From Phytopseudomonas daroniae (GTDB taxonomy: Bacteria > Pseudomonadota > Gammaproteobacteria > Pseudomonadales > Pseudomonadaceae): a stretch of 64,000 nt of DNA. Positions 55,427-64,000 of this stretch are shown here, one piece after another. Position numbers and translations under genes: made by a program. Each line of letters begins with the position of its first letter. Position 1 is the first letter of the stretch. Where the stretch lies: positions 124,001 through 188,000 of the forward strand of contig NZ_QJUI01000008.1 of NCBI RefSeq assembly GCF_004327285.1, read 5' to 3'. Below the pieces are notes generated by a model, which worked only from the letters and a program-made list of their open reading frames with translations, did no database searches and was not told the origin of the DNA.

Positions 55427-57646
55427 TCAGAATAGATCGATCGGATCGACATCCAGCGACCAGCGCACGGCACGCCCACTGGGCAGACTCTCCAGCACCA
55501 GCAGCCAGTGGGCGAGCAGTTTGTGCAGGGGCGCGCGGGCGTTGCCTTGCAGCAGCAACTGGGCGCGGTAGCGACCGGCGCGACGCTCCATCGGTGCGGG
55601 CACCGGGCCGAGCAGTTCGATGCCGCTCAGGCCCAGCTCTCCCAGCAATTGCTCGGCCTCGTTGCAGGCTTCATCGAGAAAACCTTCGGCTTGCCCGGGT
55701 TTGTGCGCTTCGGCGCGCAGCAGGGCCAGGTGGCAGAACGGCGGTAAACCGGCGGCGCGGCGCTCGCTGAGGGCCTGATCGGCAAAGGCGAAGTAGCCCT
55801 GCTCGGTCAGTTGCACCAGCAGCGGGTGGTCGGCCAGATGACTCTGGATGATCACCTTGCCCGGCTCTTCGGCGCGCCCGGCACGACCAGCCACCTGGAC
55901 GATCAACTGAGCCATGCGCTCGCTGGCGCGGAAGTCCGCCGAAAACAGGCCGCCGTCGGCGTCGAGGATGGCCACCAGGGTCACCCGTGGGAAGTGGTGA
56001 CCCTTGGCGAGCATCTGGGTGCCGACCAGGATGCACGGCTCACCACGCTGCACGGTGTTGAACAGGGTGGTCATGGCTTCCTTGCGCGAGGTGCTGTCGC
56101 GATCTACCCGTAGCACCGGTACCTCGGGGAAGAGGATCTCCAGGCGTTCTTCGGCCCTCTCGGTGCCGGCTCCGACCGGGCGCAGGTCGACGTTGTTGCA
56201 GCTCGGGCAGTTGCTTGGCTGGCGTTCGGCATGGCCGCAATGGTGGCAGCGCAGCTCGCGGCTGCGCTGATGCACGGTCATGCGCGCGTCGCAACGTGGG
56301 CATTGCGACAGCCAGCCGCATTCGTGGCACAGCAGGGTCGGTGCGAAGCCGCGGCGATTGAGAAACACCAGTACCTGCTGGCCGGCGGCCAGGGTCTGGG
56401 CGATGGCCTGCTGCAGTGGCGGCGACATGCCGGCGTCGAGCGGGCGACTCTTGATGTCCAGGCGCAGAAAGCGTGGCGGATGGGCGCCACCGGCACGCTG
56501 ATTCATGCGCAGCAGGGCGTAGCGGCCGCTGTGGGCGTTGTGCAGGCTCTCCAGCGAGGGGGTGGCCGAGCCGAGAACGATCGGTACGTTTTCCTGATGG
56601 GCGCGCACCACGGCCAGATCGCGGGCGTGGTAGCGCAGGCCTTCCTGCTGTTTATAGGACGCGTCGTGTTCTTCGTCGATGATGATCAGGCCCGGCCGCT
56701 TCATTGGCGTGAACAGTGCCGAGCGTGTGCCGATGATGATGTCGGCCTCGCCATCGCGAGCGGCCAGCCAGGCATCCAGGCGCTCGCGGTCGTTGACCGC
56801 TGAGTGCAGCAGGGCGATACGCGCGTTGAAGCGGCGCTCGAAGCGCGCCAGGGTCTGCGGGCCCAGGTTGATCTCGGGAATCAGCACCAGCGCCTGCTTG
56901 CCGGCCTCCAGGGTTTCGCGGATCAGTTGCAGGTAGACCTCGGTCTTGCCGCTGCCGGTGACACCAGCGAGCAGGAACGCATTGAAGCTGTCGAAGCCGG
57001 CGCGCACCGCCTCGGCCGCGGCGCGTTGCTCGGCATTGAGTGGCAGCTCGGGCTGGGCCAACCAGTTGGCGTGGCGCTCGGGGCTGCTCAGGCGGCGGAC
57101 TTCGACGCGCACCAGGCCTTTTTCCTGCAGCAGTTGCAGGCTGTCGCGGTTGATCTGCAACTGACTGAGCAACTGATGGGCGACGCCGTGGGGGTGTTGG
57201 GCGATGGTCTTCAGCGCATCGCGCTGACGGGGCGCGCGAGCCAGACGTGGGTCATCCAGATGGGCGTCCTTGGCGATCAGCCAGAAACGCTCCTGGCGCG
57301 CCTCGGCCGGCTCGCCCTGGCGCAGCAGCACTGGCAATGCCCAACTGAGGGTGTCGCCGAGGCTGTGCTGGTAATACTGCGCCGTCCACTGGCACAGGCG
57401 CAGCAGTGCTGGCGGCATGGGCGCCTGCAGGTCGAGCAGTTGCAGGGCGGGCTTGAGTTTGTCGGCCGGTACCTCGCTGTGCTCGCTGACTTCCACCAGA
57501 ATGCCGATCATCTCGCGACGGCCGAACGGTACGCGCAGCCGCGCGCCAGGACGCAGGTCACGAGTCGACACGCCAGGCGGGGCGAGGTAGTCGAACAGGC
57601 GGCGCAGCGGCGAGGGCAGGGCGAGTCGCAGGATGGCGTCGGGCAC
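55427..57646 (-). CDS. priA: Primosomal protein N' (replication restart helicase PriA)
   Basis: The product is 739 aa. PriA recognises stalled forks and reloads DnaB. The N-terminal 3'-DNA-binding domain (~1-105), Walker A GVTGSGKTEVYL (near residue 230), DEEHD box and the two zinc-binding clusters CHECGWLSQCPRC and CHHCG...CPSC (~435-480) are in place, then the second helicase lobe (VGTQMLAKGHHFP) and C-terminal domain. Length matches E. coli (732). It is upstream of argS on the same strand with ~130 bp between. Confidence 0.98.
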   Translation of the reverse strand: MPDAILRLALPSPLRRLFDYLAPPGVSTRDLRPGARLRVPFGRREMIGILVEVSEHSEVPADKLKPALQLLDLQAPMPPALLRLCQWTAQYYQHSLGDTLSWALPVLLRQGEPAEARQERFWLIAKDAHLDDPRLARAPRQRDALKTIAQHPHGVAHQLLSQLQINRDSLQLLQEKGLVRVEVRRLSSPERHANWLAQPELPLNAEQRAAAEAVRAGFDSFNAFLLAGVTGSGKTEVYLQLIRETLEAGKQALVLIPEINLGPQTLARFERRFNARIALLHSAVNDRERLDAWLAARDGEADIIIGTRSALFTPMKRPGLIIIDEEHDASYKQQEGLRYHARDLAVVRAHQENVPIVLGSATPSLESLHNAHSGRYALLRMNQRAGGAHPPRFLRLDIKSRPLDAGMSPPLQQAIAQTLAAGQQVLVFLNRRGFAPTLLCHECGWLSQCPRCDARMTVHQRSRELRCHHCGHAERQPSNCPSCNNVDLRPVGAGTERAEERLEILFPEVPVLRVDRDSTSRKEAMTTLFNTVQRGEPCILVGTQMLAKGHHFPRVTLVAILDADGGLFSADFRASERMAQLIVQVAGRAGRAEEPGKVIIQSHLADHPLLVQLTEQGYFAFADQALSERRAAGLPPFCHLALLRAEAHKPGQAEGFLDEACNEAEQLLGELGLSGIELLGPVPAPMERRAGRYRAQLLLQGNARAPLHKLLAHWLLVLESLPSGRAVRWSLDVDPIDLF

Positions 57647-57677
57647 GCGGAGGGCTCCAGGCAGGCGAGGCGCGATA

Positions 57678-57824
57678 TTAGCAGGCCATTGAAAAACTAC
57701 CTACGTTGCCATCGCTGCGTTAAAAACAGGCTCAAAATGCTCATTTACAGCCAGTAAACTGCGCTTTTTCGCCTGTTTTTGTCTTGCGCTGGCTGCCTCG
57801 CAAACGTTTTTCAACGGCCTGCTA
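57678..57824. mobile_element. 147 bp inverted-repeat element with internal hairpin (copy 2)
   Basis: Ends read TAGCAGGCCATTGAAAAAC and GTTTTTCAACGGCCTGCTA, inverted with one mismatch. The interior contains AAAAACAGGC ... GCCTGTTTTT around a centre with GTAAA/TTTAC symmetry, and its inner ~70 bp matches 37621-37759 in reverse orientation. It lies between divergent priA and rpmE. Confidence 0.72.
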
Positions 57825-57860
57825 GCATGCCCCCTGGCGACGACCGGCAGAGCCTGTGGC

Positions 57861-57888
57861 TTGCATCGCAGGTTTGCTCTGGTATGAT
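57861..57888 (+). promoter_or_regulatory. Predicted sigma70 promoter of rpmE
   Basis: TTGCAT and TATGAT are 16 bp apart, ending ~70 bp before the rpmE start. Strong -10 agreement; sequence prediction only. Confidence 0.6.
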
Positions 57889-57956
57889 CCGCGGCCAACC
57901 TACGTGCGGTACCCGACATCCAGTCTGGTGGCGGCACAAGACCTGAGGAAGAATTC

Positions 57957-58169
57957 ATGAAAGCCGATATCCATCCGGAATACGTTGCCATCGACGCTAC
58001 CTGCAGCTGCGGCAACGTCATCAAGACTCGCTCCACGCTGGCCAAGCCGCTGAGCCTAGACGTGTGCTCCGAGTGCCACCCGTTCTACACCGGCAAGCAG
58101 AAAGTGCTGGACGCTGGCGGCCGTATCGATCGCTTCAAGCAGCGTTTCGGTGTGTTCGGCGCCAAGTAA
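57957..58169 (+). CDS. rpmE: 50S ribosomal protein L31 (zinc-binding, C+ type)
   Basis: The product is 70 aa. Zinc ligands are Cys16, Cys18, Cys37 and Cys40 (CSC ... CSEC), marking the C+ paralogue used when zinc is available; the zinc-free YkgM form is not here. The [20 protein letters not shown] segment is standard. GAGGAAG lies before the ATG. It is followed by the nuclease gene, with a terminator-like hairpin just inside that frame. Confidence 0.98.
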   Translation: MKADIHPEYVAIDATCSCGNVIKTRSTLAKPLSLDVCSECHPFYTGKQKVLDAGGRIDRFKQRFGVFGAK

Positions 58170-58195
58170 GCGACCGAGCAGCGAAGAAAGCCCCC

Positions 58196-58993
58196 ATGGC
58201 TGTTTTCGCACTATTGAAGAAGGCGTCCCTCGTGGGCGCCTTTTTCGTTTCTGTCGTTTGCCTGCCGGCGCAAGCCTTCTGCCCGTCACCAGGCAAGCTG
58301 GCGCAGATCAAGGTGCAGCGCGTGGTGGATGGTGACACCCTGCGCCTGACGGATGGTCGCAGTGTTCGGTTGATCGGCCTCAACAGCCCGGAGCTGGCGC
58401 GCAAGGGACGGCCAGCAGAACCTTTCGCCGAGGCCGCACGGGATCGCCTTAGCCAACTGGTCGTCGCCAATGGCGGACGAGTAGGGGTGCAGGTGGGCGA
58501 GCAGAGACGGGATCGTTACGGCCGAACCCTGGCCCATCTCTACGGCAGCAGCGGCGATAATCTGGAAGCGCAGATGCTGGCCGAGGGTTTCGGCCAGGTG
58601 GTGGCCGTCGCGCCCAATGTAGCGCTTGTCGCTTGCCATCGTGAGGCCGAGCGCCAGGCGCGTGGCGCACGGGCAGGGCTTTGGGCGCAACTGCAACCTT
58701 TGCCAGCACGGGCCGTGCGCAGCGCTGGGTTTGCCTTGCTCGAAGGCCAGGTGCAGCGGGTCGAACGCAACCGGGGTGGTGTATGGATCGAGCTGGGCCA
58801 TTCCGTGGTGTTGCGTATCGCCCCGCAGGTGCTGGATACATTCGATCCGTCGCTGCTGCGTGACCTGCAAGGCAAGCGCATCGAGGCACGGGGCTGGATG
58901 ATCGATCGTTCTCGAAGTGGCGGCCTCAAGGCTGGCCAGGCACGCTGGATGTTACCGTTGACCCACGGCGCCATGCTGGAGGTATTGCGATGA
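58196..58993 (+). CDS. Secreted thermonuclease-family (SNc) nuclease with C-terminal extension
   Basis: The product is 265 aa. A signal peptide (~1-27, cleaved after AQA) is followed by an SNase domain (~32-165): VVDGDTLRLTDGRSVRLIGLNSPE carries the calcium-binding aspartate and catalytic Arg positions, then RDRYGRTLAHLY, QMLAEGFGQV and ARGARAGLWA. The last ~90 residues form a second, OB-like domain of unknown role. It should cleave DNA or RNA in the periplasm or outside. Start uncertainty: a hairpin with T-run lies 24 bp inside the frame, so initiation could be elsewhere. The stop overlaps the next gene by 4 bp (ATGA). Confidence 0.85.
   Translation: MAVFALLKKASLVGAFFVSVVCLPAQAFCPSPGKLAQIKVQRVVDGDTLRLTDGRSVRLIGLNSPELARKGRPAEPFAEAARDRLSQLVVANGGRVGVQVGEQRRDRYGRTLAHLYGSSGDNLEAQMLAEGFGQVVAVAPNVALVACHREAERQARGARAGLWAQLQPLPARAVRSAGFALLEGQVQRVERNRGGVWIELGHSVVLRIAPQVLDTFDPSLLRDLQGKRIEARGWMIDRSRSGGLKAGQARWMLPLTHGAMLEVLR
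58220..58245 (+). terminator. Terminator-like hairpin inside the 5' end of the nuclease frame
   Basis: AAGGCG-T-CCC pairs with GGG-CGCCTT around TCGT, with one bulged T, and is followed by five T residues. It would fit as the rpmE terminator, in which case nuclease expression depends on read-through. Confidence 0.6.
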
Positions 58994-60429
58994 TGCTTCG
59001 TCTGTTTTTCATGCTGTCGATTCTGGCGCCACTTGTAGGCTGTGCGGTGAACCCCGCCACCGGGCGCAACGATTTCGTGATGATGAGCGAGGCCCAGGAG
59101 CTGGCGCTCGGGCGCGATGCCCATCAGCAGATTCTTCAGCAATACCCGCGCTACGCCGACGAGGCGCTGCAGGCTTACGTGCAAAGTGTGGGCGAGCGGG
59201 TGGCACGGTACAGCCATCGTGGTCAGCTGGACTACCGTTTCACGGTGATCGACAGCCCGGACATCAACGCCTTCGCCCTGCCGGGCGGCTACATCTATAT
59301 CCACCGTGGCCTGCTCGCCTATCTCGGTTCGGAAGCTGAGCTGGCGGCCGTGCTAGGGCATGAGGTCGGGCACGTGACGGCGCGCCATGGTGTACGCCAG
59401 CAGAGCCAGTCGACGGCCTGGAGCATTCTCGGTCAGGCCGTGGCGATGGGTACCGGCGTCGGAGCGGCAGGGGATGTGACTGGTGCCCTGGGCACGGCGT
59501 TCGTACGCGGTTATGGTCGCGATATGGAGCTGGAAGCCGATGGCCTGGGAGCACAATACCTGGCGCGTGGCGGCTATGACCCGCAGGCGATGATCGAAGT
59601 GGTCAAGGTGCTCAAGTTGCAGGAGGATTTTGCCCGCGATCAGGCTGCCAGGCGCGGCGAGGAGCAGCCGGTCAGTGGCTACCACGGCCTGTTCGATACC
59701 CATCCGGATAACGACCGGCGTCTGCAGCAAGTGATCGGCCCAGCGCAGGCGTTGGTTTCCGGGCAGCAGGAGGTCAACCGCGAGGCTTTTCTGCAGCGCC
59801 TGCAGAACCTGCCCTTCGGCGATTCGGCCGAGAGCGGCATCCGTCGTGGTGAGCGCTTCTATCACCGTGACCTCGACTTCACGCTGGCCTTCGCCGCGGG
59901 CTGGAGCATCATCAACCAGCCACAGGCATTGATCGGCCATTCGGCGGACGAGCAGGTCTTCGTCGCCATGACCCTGGAAGACAATCCCCGTCAGTTCGAT
60001 GCCGCGACCCTGCTGCGTCAGCGTATCGGCGGTAATCGTCTGCGTGACGAAACGCCGCTGCAGCAGGCAGGCTTGCAGGGGCACATGGGCTTGATCGACG
60101 GCAGTGCGCCGCGCCGGGTAGCGGCTATTCTCAAGGGTGGCAAGGCGTATCTGTTCGTCGGTGCGGTCAAAGGTCGCGCATTGCGAGCGGAGGACGATGC
60201 GCAGTTCGTCGCTGCGATCAAGAGTTTCCGACCCTTGCAGGCCGCCGAGCGTAAACTGGCCGAGCCGTTGCGGCTGCAACTGGTACGCGTGGAGAAGGGC
60301 CAGACACTCAAGGCCCTGGCGACGGAAAGCGGCCTTTCCGGCGATGCCGAAGGCAGCCTACGCCTGCTCAACAATCTTTATCCACAGGGCGAGCCCCGTC
60401 CTGGTGATTGGTTGAAGACGGTTCGCTGA
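58990..60429 (+). CDS. M48-family metallopeptidase lipoprotein
   Basis: The product is 479 aa. The N-terminal lipobox is LVGC (Cys18), so the protein is probably anchored in the outer membrane. The zinc site is HEVGH (near residue 123), with the downstream E-x-E-A-D helix (MELEADGLG). The C-terminal ~200 residues include a domain unlike plain BepA and finish with a LysM-like segment (VEKGQTLKALA ... NNLYPQGEPRPGDWLKTV). M48 lipoproteins such as BepA and LoiP act in outer-membrane quality control. It is translationally coupled to the nuclease gene upstream (4 bp overlap). Confidence 0.92.
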   Translation: MMLRLFFMLSILAPLVGCAVNPATGRNDFVMMSEAQELALGRDAHQQILQQYPRYADEALQAYVQSVGERVARYSHRGQLDYRFTVIDSPDINAFALPGGYIYIHRGLLAYLGSEAELAAVLGHEVGHVTARHGVRQQSQSTAWSILGQAVAMGTGVGAAGDVTGALGTAFVRGYGRDMELEADGLGAQYLARGGYDPQAMIEVVKVLKLQEDFARDQAARRGEEQPVSGYHGLFDTHPDNDRRLQQVIGPAQALVSGQQEVNREAFLQRLQNLPFGDSAESGIRRGERFYHRDLDFTLAFAAGWSIINQPQALIGHSADEQVFVAMTLEDNPRQFDAATLLRQRIGGNRLRDETPLQQAGLQGHMGLIDGSAPRRVAAILKGGKAYLFVGAVKGRALRAEDDAQFVAAIKSFRPLQAAERKLAEPLRLQLVRVEKGQTLKALATESGLSGDAEGSLRLLNNLYPQGEPRPGDWLKTVR

Positions 60430-60531
60430 GACACGTTTGCAGGCTGACTGCATAGTCTTGTGCAGGCCCCTGCAACTTGCGTATCCTCGGCCGCCTGCCA
60501 GTCAATAGCCCAAAAAAGCGGAAATGCCACT

Positions 60532-61800
60532 ATGTCTGATCTGAAAACTGCCGCTCTCGAATACCATGAGAAGCCCCGTCCAGGTAAGTTGAGCGTCGAG
60601 CTCACCAAGCCTACCGCCACTGCCCGTGATCTCTCTCTGGCCTACAGCCCGGGTGTGGCCGAGCCGGTGCGTGAGATCGCTCGCGATCCGGAGCTTGCCT
60701 ACCGTTACACCGGTAAAGGCAACCTGGTAGCAGTCATTTCCGACGGCACCGCGATCCTCGGCCTGGGCGATCTCGGCCCGCTGGCCTCCAAGCCGGTCAT
60801 GGAAGGCAAGGGTGTCCTGTTCAAGCGTTTCGCCGGTGTCGACGTGTTCGATATCGAAGTCGATGCCGAGAGCCCGCAGGCCTTCATCGACACCGTCAAG
60901 CGTATCTCCATCACCTTCGGCGGCATCAACTTGGAAGATATCAAGGCACCCGAGTGCTTTGAGATCGAGCGCGCCCTGATCGAACAGTGCGACATCCCGG
61001 TTTTCCACGATGACCAGCACGGTACCGCGATCGTGACCGCGGCCGGCATGCTCAACGCCCTGGAAATCGCTGGCAAGACCCTGCCGGAAGCCAAGATCGT
61101 CTGCCTGGGTGCCGGCGCTGCGGCCATCTCCTGCATGAAGCTGCTGGTGAGCATGGGGGCCAAGGTCGAGAACATCTTCATGATCGACCGCAAGGGTGTG
61201 ATCCACGCGGGCCGTGATGATCTCAACCAGTACAAGGCGGTATTCGCCACCGAGACCAGCAAGCGCACTCTGGATGACGCCCTGACCGGTGCTGACGTAT
61301 TCGTCGGCCTGTCCGGTCCGGATCTGCTGAGCGCCGAAGGCCTCAAGCTGATGGCGCCCAACCCGATCGTGTTCGCCTGCTCCAACCCCGATCCGGAGAT
61401 CGCTCCGGAGCTGGCGCATGCCACCCGTAACGACGTGATCATGGCTACCGGTCGCTCCGATTACCCGAACCAGGTCAACAACGTTCTGGGTTTCCCGTTC
61501 ATCTTCCGTGGCGCACTGGACGTTCGTGCCAGCCGTATCAACGAAGAGATGAAGATCGCCGCCGCCAACGCCCTGCGCGAACTGGCCAAGCTGCCGGTAC
61601 CGCAGGAAGTCTGCGACGCCTACGGCGGCATCGCTCTGGAATTCGGTCGTGAGTACATCATTCCGAAGCCGATGGATGCCCGTCTGATCACCGTGGTCTG
61701 CGATGCAGTGGCCAAGGCTGCCATCGAAAGCGGTGTGGCGACTCTGCCGTATCCGAAGCACTACCCGCTGCAGTCGGTCAACGACGTGTTCAACGGTTGA
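60532..61800 (+). CDS. Malic enzyme (NAD(P)-dependent, oxaloacetate-decarboxylating)
   Basis: The product is 422 aa. It converts malate to pyruvate and CO2 with reduction of NAD(P). Catalytic segments SLAYSPGVAEPVREI, KGNLVAVISDGTAILGLG, FHDDQHGTAIV (metal-binding DDQHG) and the cofactor loop CLGAGAAAISC are conserved. The C-terminal phosphotransacetylase domain of E. coli MaeB is absent; a 422-residue form is normal in Pseudomonas, so this is not a truncation. ATG 60532 is chosen because MSDLKTAALEYH matches the family. Ends at a strong terminator. Confidence 0.95.
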   Translation: MSDLKTAALEYHEKPRPGKLSVELTKPTATARDLSLAYSPGVAEPVREIARDPELAYRYTGKGNLVAVISDGTAILGLGDLGPLASKPVMEGKGVLFKRFAGVDVFDIEVDAESPQAFIDTVKRISITFGGINLEDIKAPECFEIERALIEQCDIPVFHDDQHGTAIVTAAGMLNALEIAGKTLPEAKIVCLGAGAAAISCMKLLVSMGAKVENIFMIDRKGVIHAGRDDLNQYKAVFATETSKRTLDDALTGADVFVGLSGPDLLSAEGLKLMAPNPIVFACSNPDPEIAPELAHATRNDVIMATGRSDYPNQVNNVLGFPFIFRGALDVRASRINEEMKIAAANALRELAKLPVPQEVCDAYGGIALEFGREYIIPKPMDARLITVVCDAVAKAAIESGVATLPYPKHYPLQSVNDVFNG

Positions 61801-61820
61801 TCGATCAGTTGGTGACATAA

Positions 61821-61847
61821 AAAAACCCGCTTCGGCGGGTTTTTTTA
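61821..61847 (+). terminator. Rho-independent terminator of malic enzyme gene
   Basis: AAAAACCCGC-TTCG-GCGGGTTTTTTT: 5-bp GC stem extended by A-T pairs, UUCG loop and T-run, 20 bp after the stop; symmetric enough to act in both directions. Confidence 0.92.
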
Positions 61848-62049
61848 TGGGCCGGATTCGTTCGGCGCGGGTGGGTGTGCGACGTTGCTGCCTGTGCGTC
61901 GCCCGACTCATCAGCCGATAGTCAGCGTCATGACAATGGAGGCAGCGAAAGCAGCTGTCGGCTGTTGGGCGGTGACCAGCGCCGAAAGCACCCTGCGGCT
62001 GCAAGCTCACAATGAAGCACGCTTCTGAGTGTGGCTTGCAGCGGGTGCT

Positions 62050-64000
62050 CTAGAACAGATCGATCGGCGCGGTCTCGTCGGCAGGCAGCGGGCTTCCTGG
62101 CGCGCCCATGCCCGGGTCGAACTCGTTCATCGGCGGTGGCGAGTCTTCGCTCTTGAACAGCTCGAAGTAGGCATCAGGCGTACCTGGCGCCGCAGCACGC
62201 CCACTGTGCGGATCGACGCGCAGGGTGAGGATGCCGTCCGGCTCGCTCGGTGCGTGGCTGGGCTTATCCTTGAGTGCGGCGGCCATGTAACTCATCCAGA
62301 TCGGCAGGGCCACGGTGCCGCCGTACTCGTTGCGACCGAGGCTTTCCGGCTGATCGAAACCCGCCCACACGGTCGTCACGTAATCGGCGTTGTAACCGGA
62401 GAACCAGCTGTCCTTGGATTCGTTGGTGGTACCGGTCTTGCCTGCCAGGTCGGTTCGTCCCAATGCCATGGCCCTGCGTCCGGTACCGCGCTTGATCACA
62501 TCCTGCAGCATGCTGTTCATGATGTAAGCGGTGCGCTCGTCGAGAACGCGCTCGGCTGCCGCTGGCTCTGGTGGCTCCGGCAACTGTTCCGGAGTCGCCT
62601 GCGCCGTACTCATCACACCTTCCTCGCTGACCGGTGGCGGCACTTCGGGTTGCACACTGTTGGGCACGGTCGGCGGGTTGGCGATGAACAGCGGATCACC
62701 GTGGCGATTGTCGATGCGCTGGATCAGATACGGCTGAACCTTGTGCCCGCCGTTGGCGAACGTCGTCCAGCCGACGGCGATCTCCATCGGTGTGAGGTTG
62801 GCAGTGCCGAGCGCCAGGGACAGGTTGCGTGGCAGATCCTGGCGGTTGAAGCCAAAGCGCTCGATATAGCGCAGTGTTGGCTCTATGCCCATGGCCTGCA
62901 GCAGACGAATCGATACCAGGTTGCGCGACTTGTACAGCGCCTCGCGCAAACGGATGGGGCCGAGGAAGGTGTTGTTGTCATTCTTCGGGCGCCAGACCTG
63001 ATCCATGTAATCGTCGACGAAAACGATGGGGGCGTCGTTGACCAGGCTGGAGGCGGTGTAGCCATTGTCCAGCGCAGCGCTATAGATGAACGGCTTGAAG
63101 CTCGAACCCGGCTGGCGTTTGGCCTGGACGGCGCGGTTGTAGTTGCTCTGCTCGAAGGAGAAGCCGCCGACCAGCGCACGAATCGCACCGTTCTGTGGGT
63201 CGAGCGAAACCAGAGCGCTTTGTGCGCTGGGTAGCTGCGCGAAGCGCAGGGTCTCGTCGTCCTGGCGCTGCACGCGAATCAGATCGCCGATCTGCACCAC
63301 GTCGGCCGGTTGCTGTGGCCGTGGCCCCAGGCTGTTGGTGTTGAGGAAAGGCCGAGCCCATTTCATGCTGTCCCAGGACACGGCTTCTTCGGTGCCACGA
63401 CGGGTCAGCACCAGAATGCCGCTTTTCTCGACCTGGGTAACGATGGCGGGATCCAGCCCGCCACGTGTGCCCTGTTTGTTCAGCTCAGTCTGCCAGGTTT
63501 CCCGGGTCATGCCGGGCAGCCGACTTTCCGGGCCGCGATAGCCGTGGCGCTGGTCGTACTCGATCAGGCCGTCACGCAGGGCTTTGTTGGCCATCTGCTG
63601 GAGATCGCTGGGCACCGTGGTGGTGACGTTGAAGCCCTGGGTGTAAGCATCGCTGCCATAGCGGCCGACCATCTCGGCACGTGCCATTTCGGCCACGTAG
63701 GGCGCCGGTACTTCCGGTGTCGGCACGTGGTAGCTGGCGTCCATCGGCTCGGCGAGCGCAGTTTCGTAGCGGGCCTGATCGATGCGACCCAGCCGATGCA
63801 TGCGGCCGAGGATCCAGTCACGACGTTCTTTGGCGCGAGTTGGATTGGTCAGCGGGTTGAAGGCCGAAGGCGCCTTGGGAAGACCGGCTATCGTCGCAAG
63901 CTGGGACAGGCTCAAGTCTCGGATGGATTTGCCGTAATAGACTTGGGCAGCGGCTTCGATGCCATAAGCTCGATGGCCCAGGTAGATCTTGTTGACGTAC
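62050..64000 (-). CDS. ponA: Penicillin-binding protein 1A (C-terminal ~650 residues; 5' end outside window)
   Basis: The frame is open to base 64000, so the start is missing. At the window edge it shows the end of the glycosyltransferase domain (NKIYLGHRAYGIEAAAQVYYGKS, then LSLSQLATIAGLPKAPSAFNP), followed by the OB-like insert, and the transpeptidase domain with the nucleophile motif SSFKP, KSRNLV (SxN equivalent) and LAGKTGT. The C-terminal ~90 residues are Pro/Glu rich. PBP1A polymerises and cross-links peptidoglycan. In pseudomonads ponA lies next to the malic enzyme gene and divergent from pilMNOPQ, which should lie just beyond the window. Confidence 0.97.
   Translation of the reverse strand, partial: YVNKIYLGHRAYGIEAAAQVYYGKSIRDLSLSQLATIAGLPKAPSAFNPLTNPTRAKERRDWILGRMHRLGRIDQARYETALAEPMDASYHVPTPEVPAPYVAEMARAEMVGRYGSDAYTQGFNVTTTVPSDLQQMANKALRDGLIEYDQRHGYRGPESRLPGMTRETWQTELNKQGTRGGLDPAIVTQVEKSGILVLTRRGTEEAVSWDSMKWARPFLNTNSLGPRPQQPADVVQIGDLIRVQRQDDETLRFAQLPSAQSALVSLDPQNGAIRALVGGFSFEQSNYNRAVQAKRQPGSSFKPFIYSAALDNGYTASSLVNDAPIVFVDDYMDQVWRPKNDNNTFLGPIRLREALYKSRNLVSIRLLQAMGIEPTLRYIERFGFNRQDLPRNLSLALGTANLTPMEIAVGWTTFANGGHKVQPYLIQRIDNRHGDPLFIANPPTVPNSVQPEVPPPVSEEGVMSTAQATPEQLPEPPEPAAAERVLDERTAYIMNSMLQDVIKRGTGRRAMALGRTDLAGKTGTTNESKDSWFSGYNADYVTTVWAGFDQPESLGRNEYGGTVALPIWMSYMAAALKDKPSHAPSEPDGILTLRVDPHSGRAAAPGTPDAYFELFKSEDSPPPMNEFDPGMGAPGSPLPADETAPIDLF

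Noticed and set aside
60532-61800. Malic enzyme considered truncated because it lacks the phosphotransacetylase domain
   Set aside because: A ~422 aa form is normal for Pseudomonas; start, stop and terminator are all in place.

Overview
This 64 kb window is a Pseudomonas chromosome segment. The evidence is high GC, the complete Chp chemosensory cluster for twitching motility (pilG-pilH-pilI-pilJ-pilK-chpA-chpB-chpC) in its usual setting (pyrR-pyrB-pyrC'-ruvX-algH-tonB3-gshB), and the blocks metK-tktA-epd-pgk-fba and argS-priA-rpmE-ponA, all in recognisable pseudomonad order. Compared with my memory of P. aeruginosa PAO1, several blocks are missing or joined differently: chpD/chpE, mexR-mexAB-oprM, and the neighbours of fba. 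A non-aeruginosa species is therefore likely. The species call is inference.

Layout. (1) 1-3.2 kb: the 3' end of pilU, then a convergent two-gene operon (DUF4130 protein and radical SAM protein with a helix-hairpin-helix) preceded by a consensus LexA box, then a TM2 membrane protein. (2) 3.2-9.1 kb, minus strand: pyrimidine genes, including a dihydroorotase homologue that has lost its metal ligands, then ruvX, algH, a TonB-like gene and gshB. (3) 9.3-22.8 kb, plus strand: the Chp system with the giant hybrid kinase ChpA (2467 aa). (4) 22.9-31 kb: a broken ferritin-like gene, rsmE, an OprD-family porin, bioA, cytochrome b561, a YceI protein, a MITE-like element and an RhlE-type DEAD-box helicase. 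(5) 31-36 kb: an iron cell-surface-signalling module (siderophore-interacting protein, ECF sigma factor, FecR-like regulator, TonB receptor with a signalling domain) around a Fur box. (6) 36-46 kb: ppnN and the activated-methyl-cycle genes metF, ahcY (with a SAH riboswitch), metK and an ArsR-methyltransferase fusion (with a perfect palindromic operator), with MAPEG, thioesterase and ligB genes between. (7) 46-52.6 kb: tktA, epd, pgk, two small lipoproteins, fba. (8) 52.8-64 kb: a SPOR protein, argS, priA, rpmE, a secreted nuclease, an M48 lipoprotein peptidase, malic enzyme and the 3' part of ponA.

How the genes work together. PilG/H/I/J/K and ChpA/B/C form one surface- and cAMP-linked chemosensory pathway acting on type IV pili; PilU is a retraction ATPase. 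MetF, AhcY, MetK and the ArsR-MTase regulator form a methionine/SAM cycle with two apparently independent SAH-responsive controls. The Fur box probably represses both divergent arms of the siderophore-uptake module.

The most notable items outside ordinary genes are the SOS-type radical SAM/DUF4130 operon, three families of intergenic elements (a 139-147 bp inverted-repeat element with an internal hairpin, a 257 bp MITE-like element at a synteny break, and inverted arrays of a degenerate 7-bp unit), and the SahR-like palindrome.
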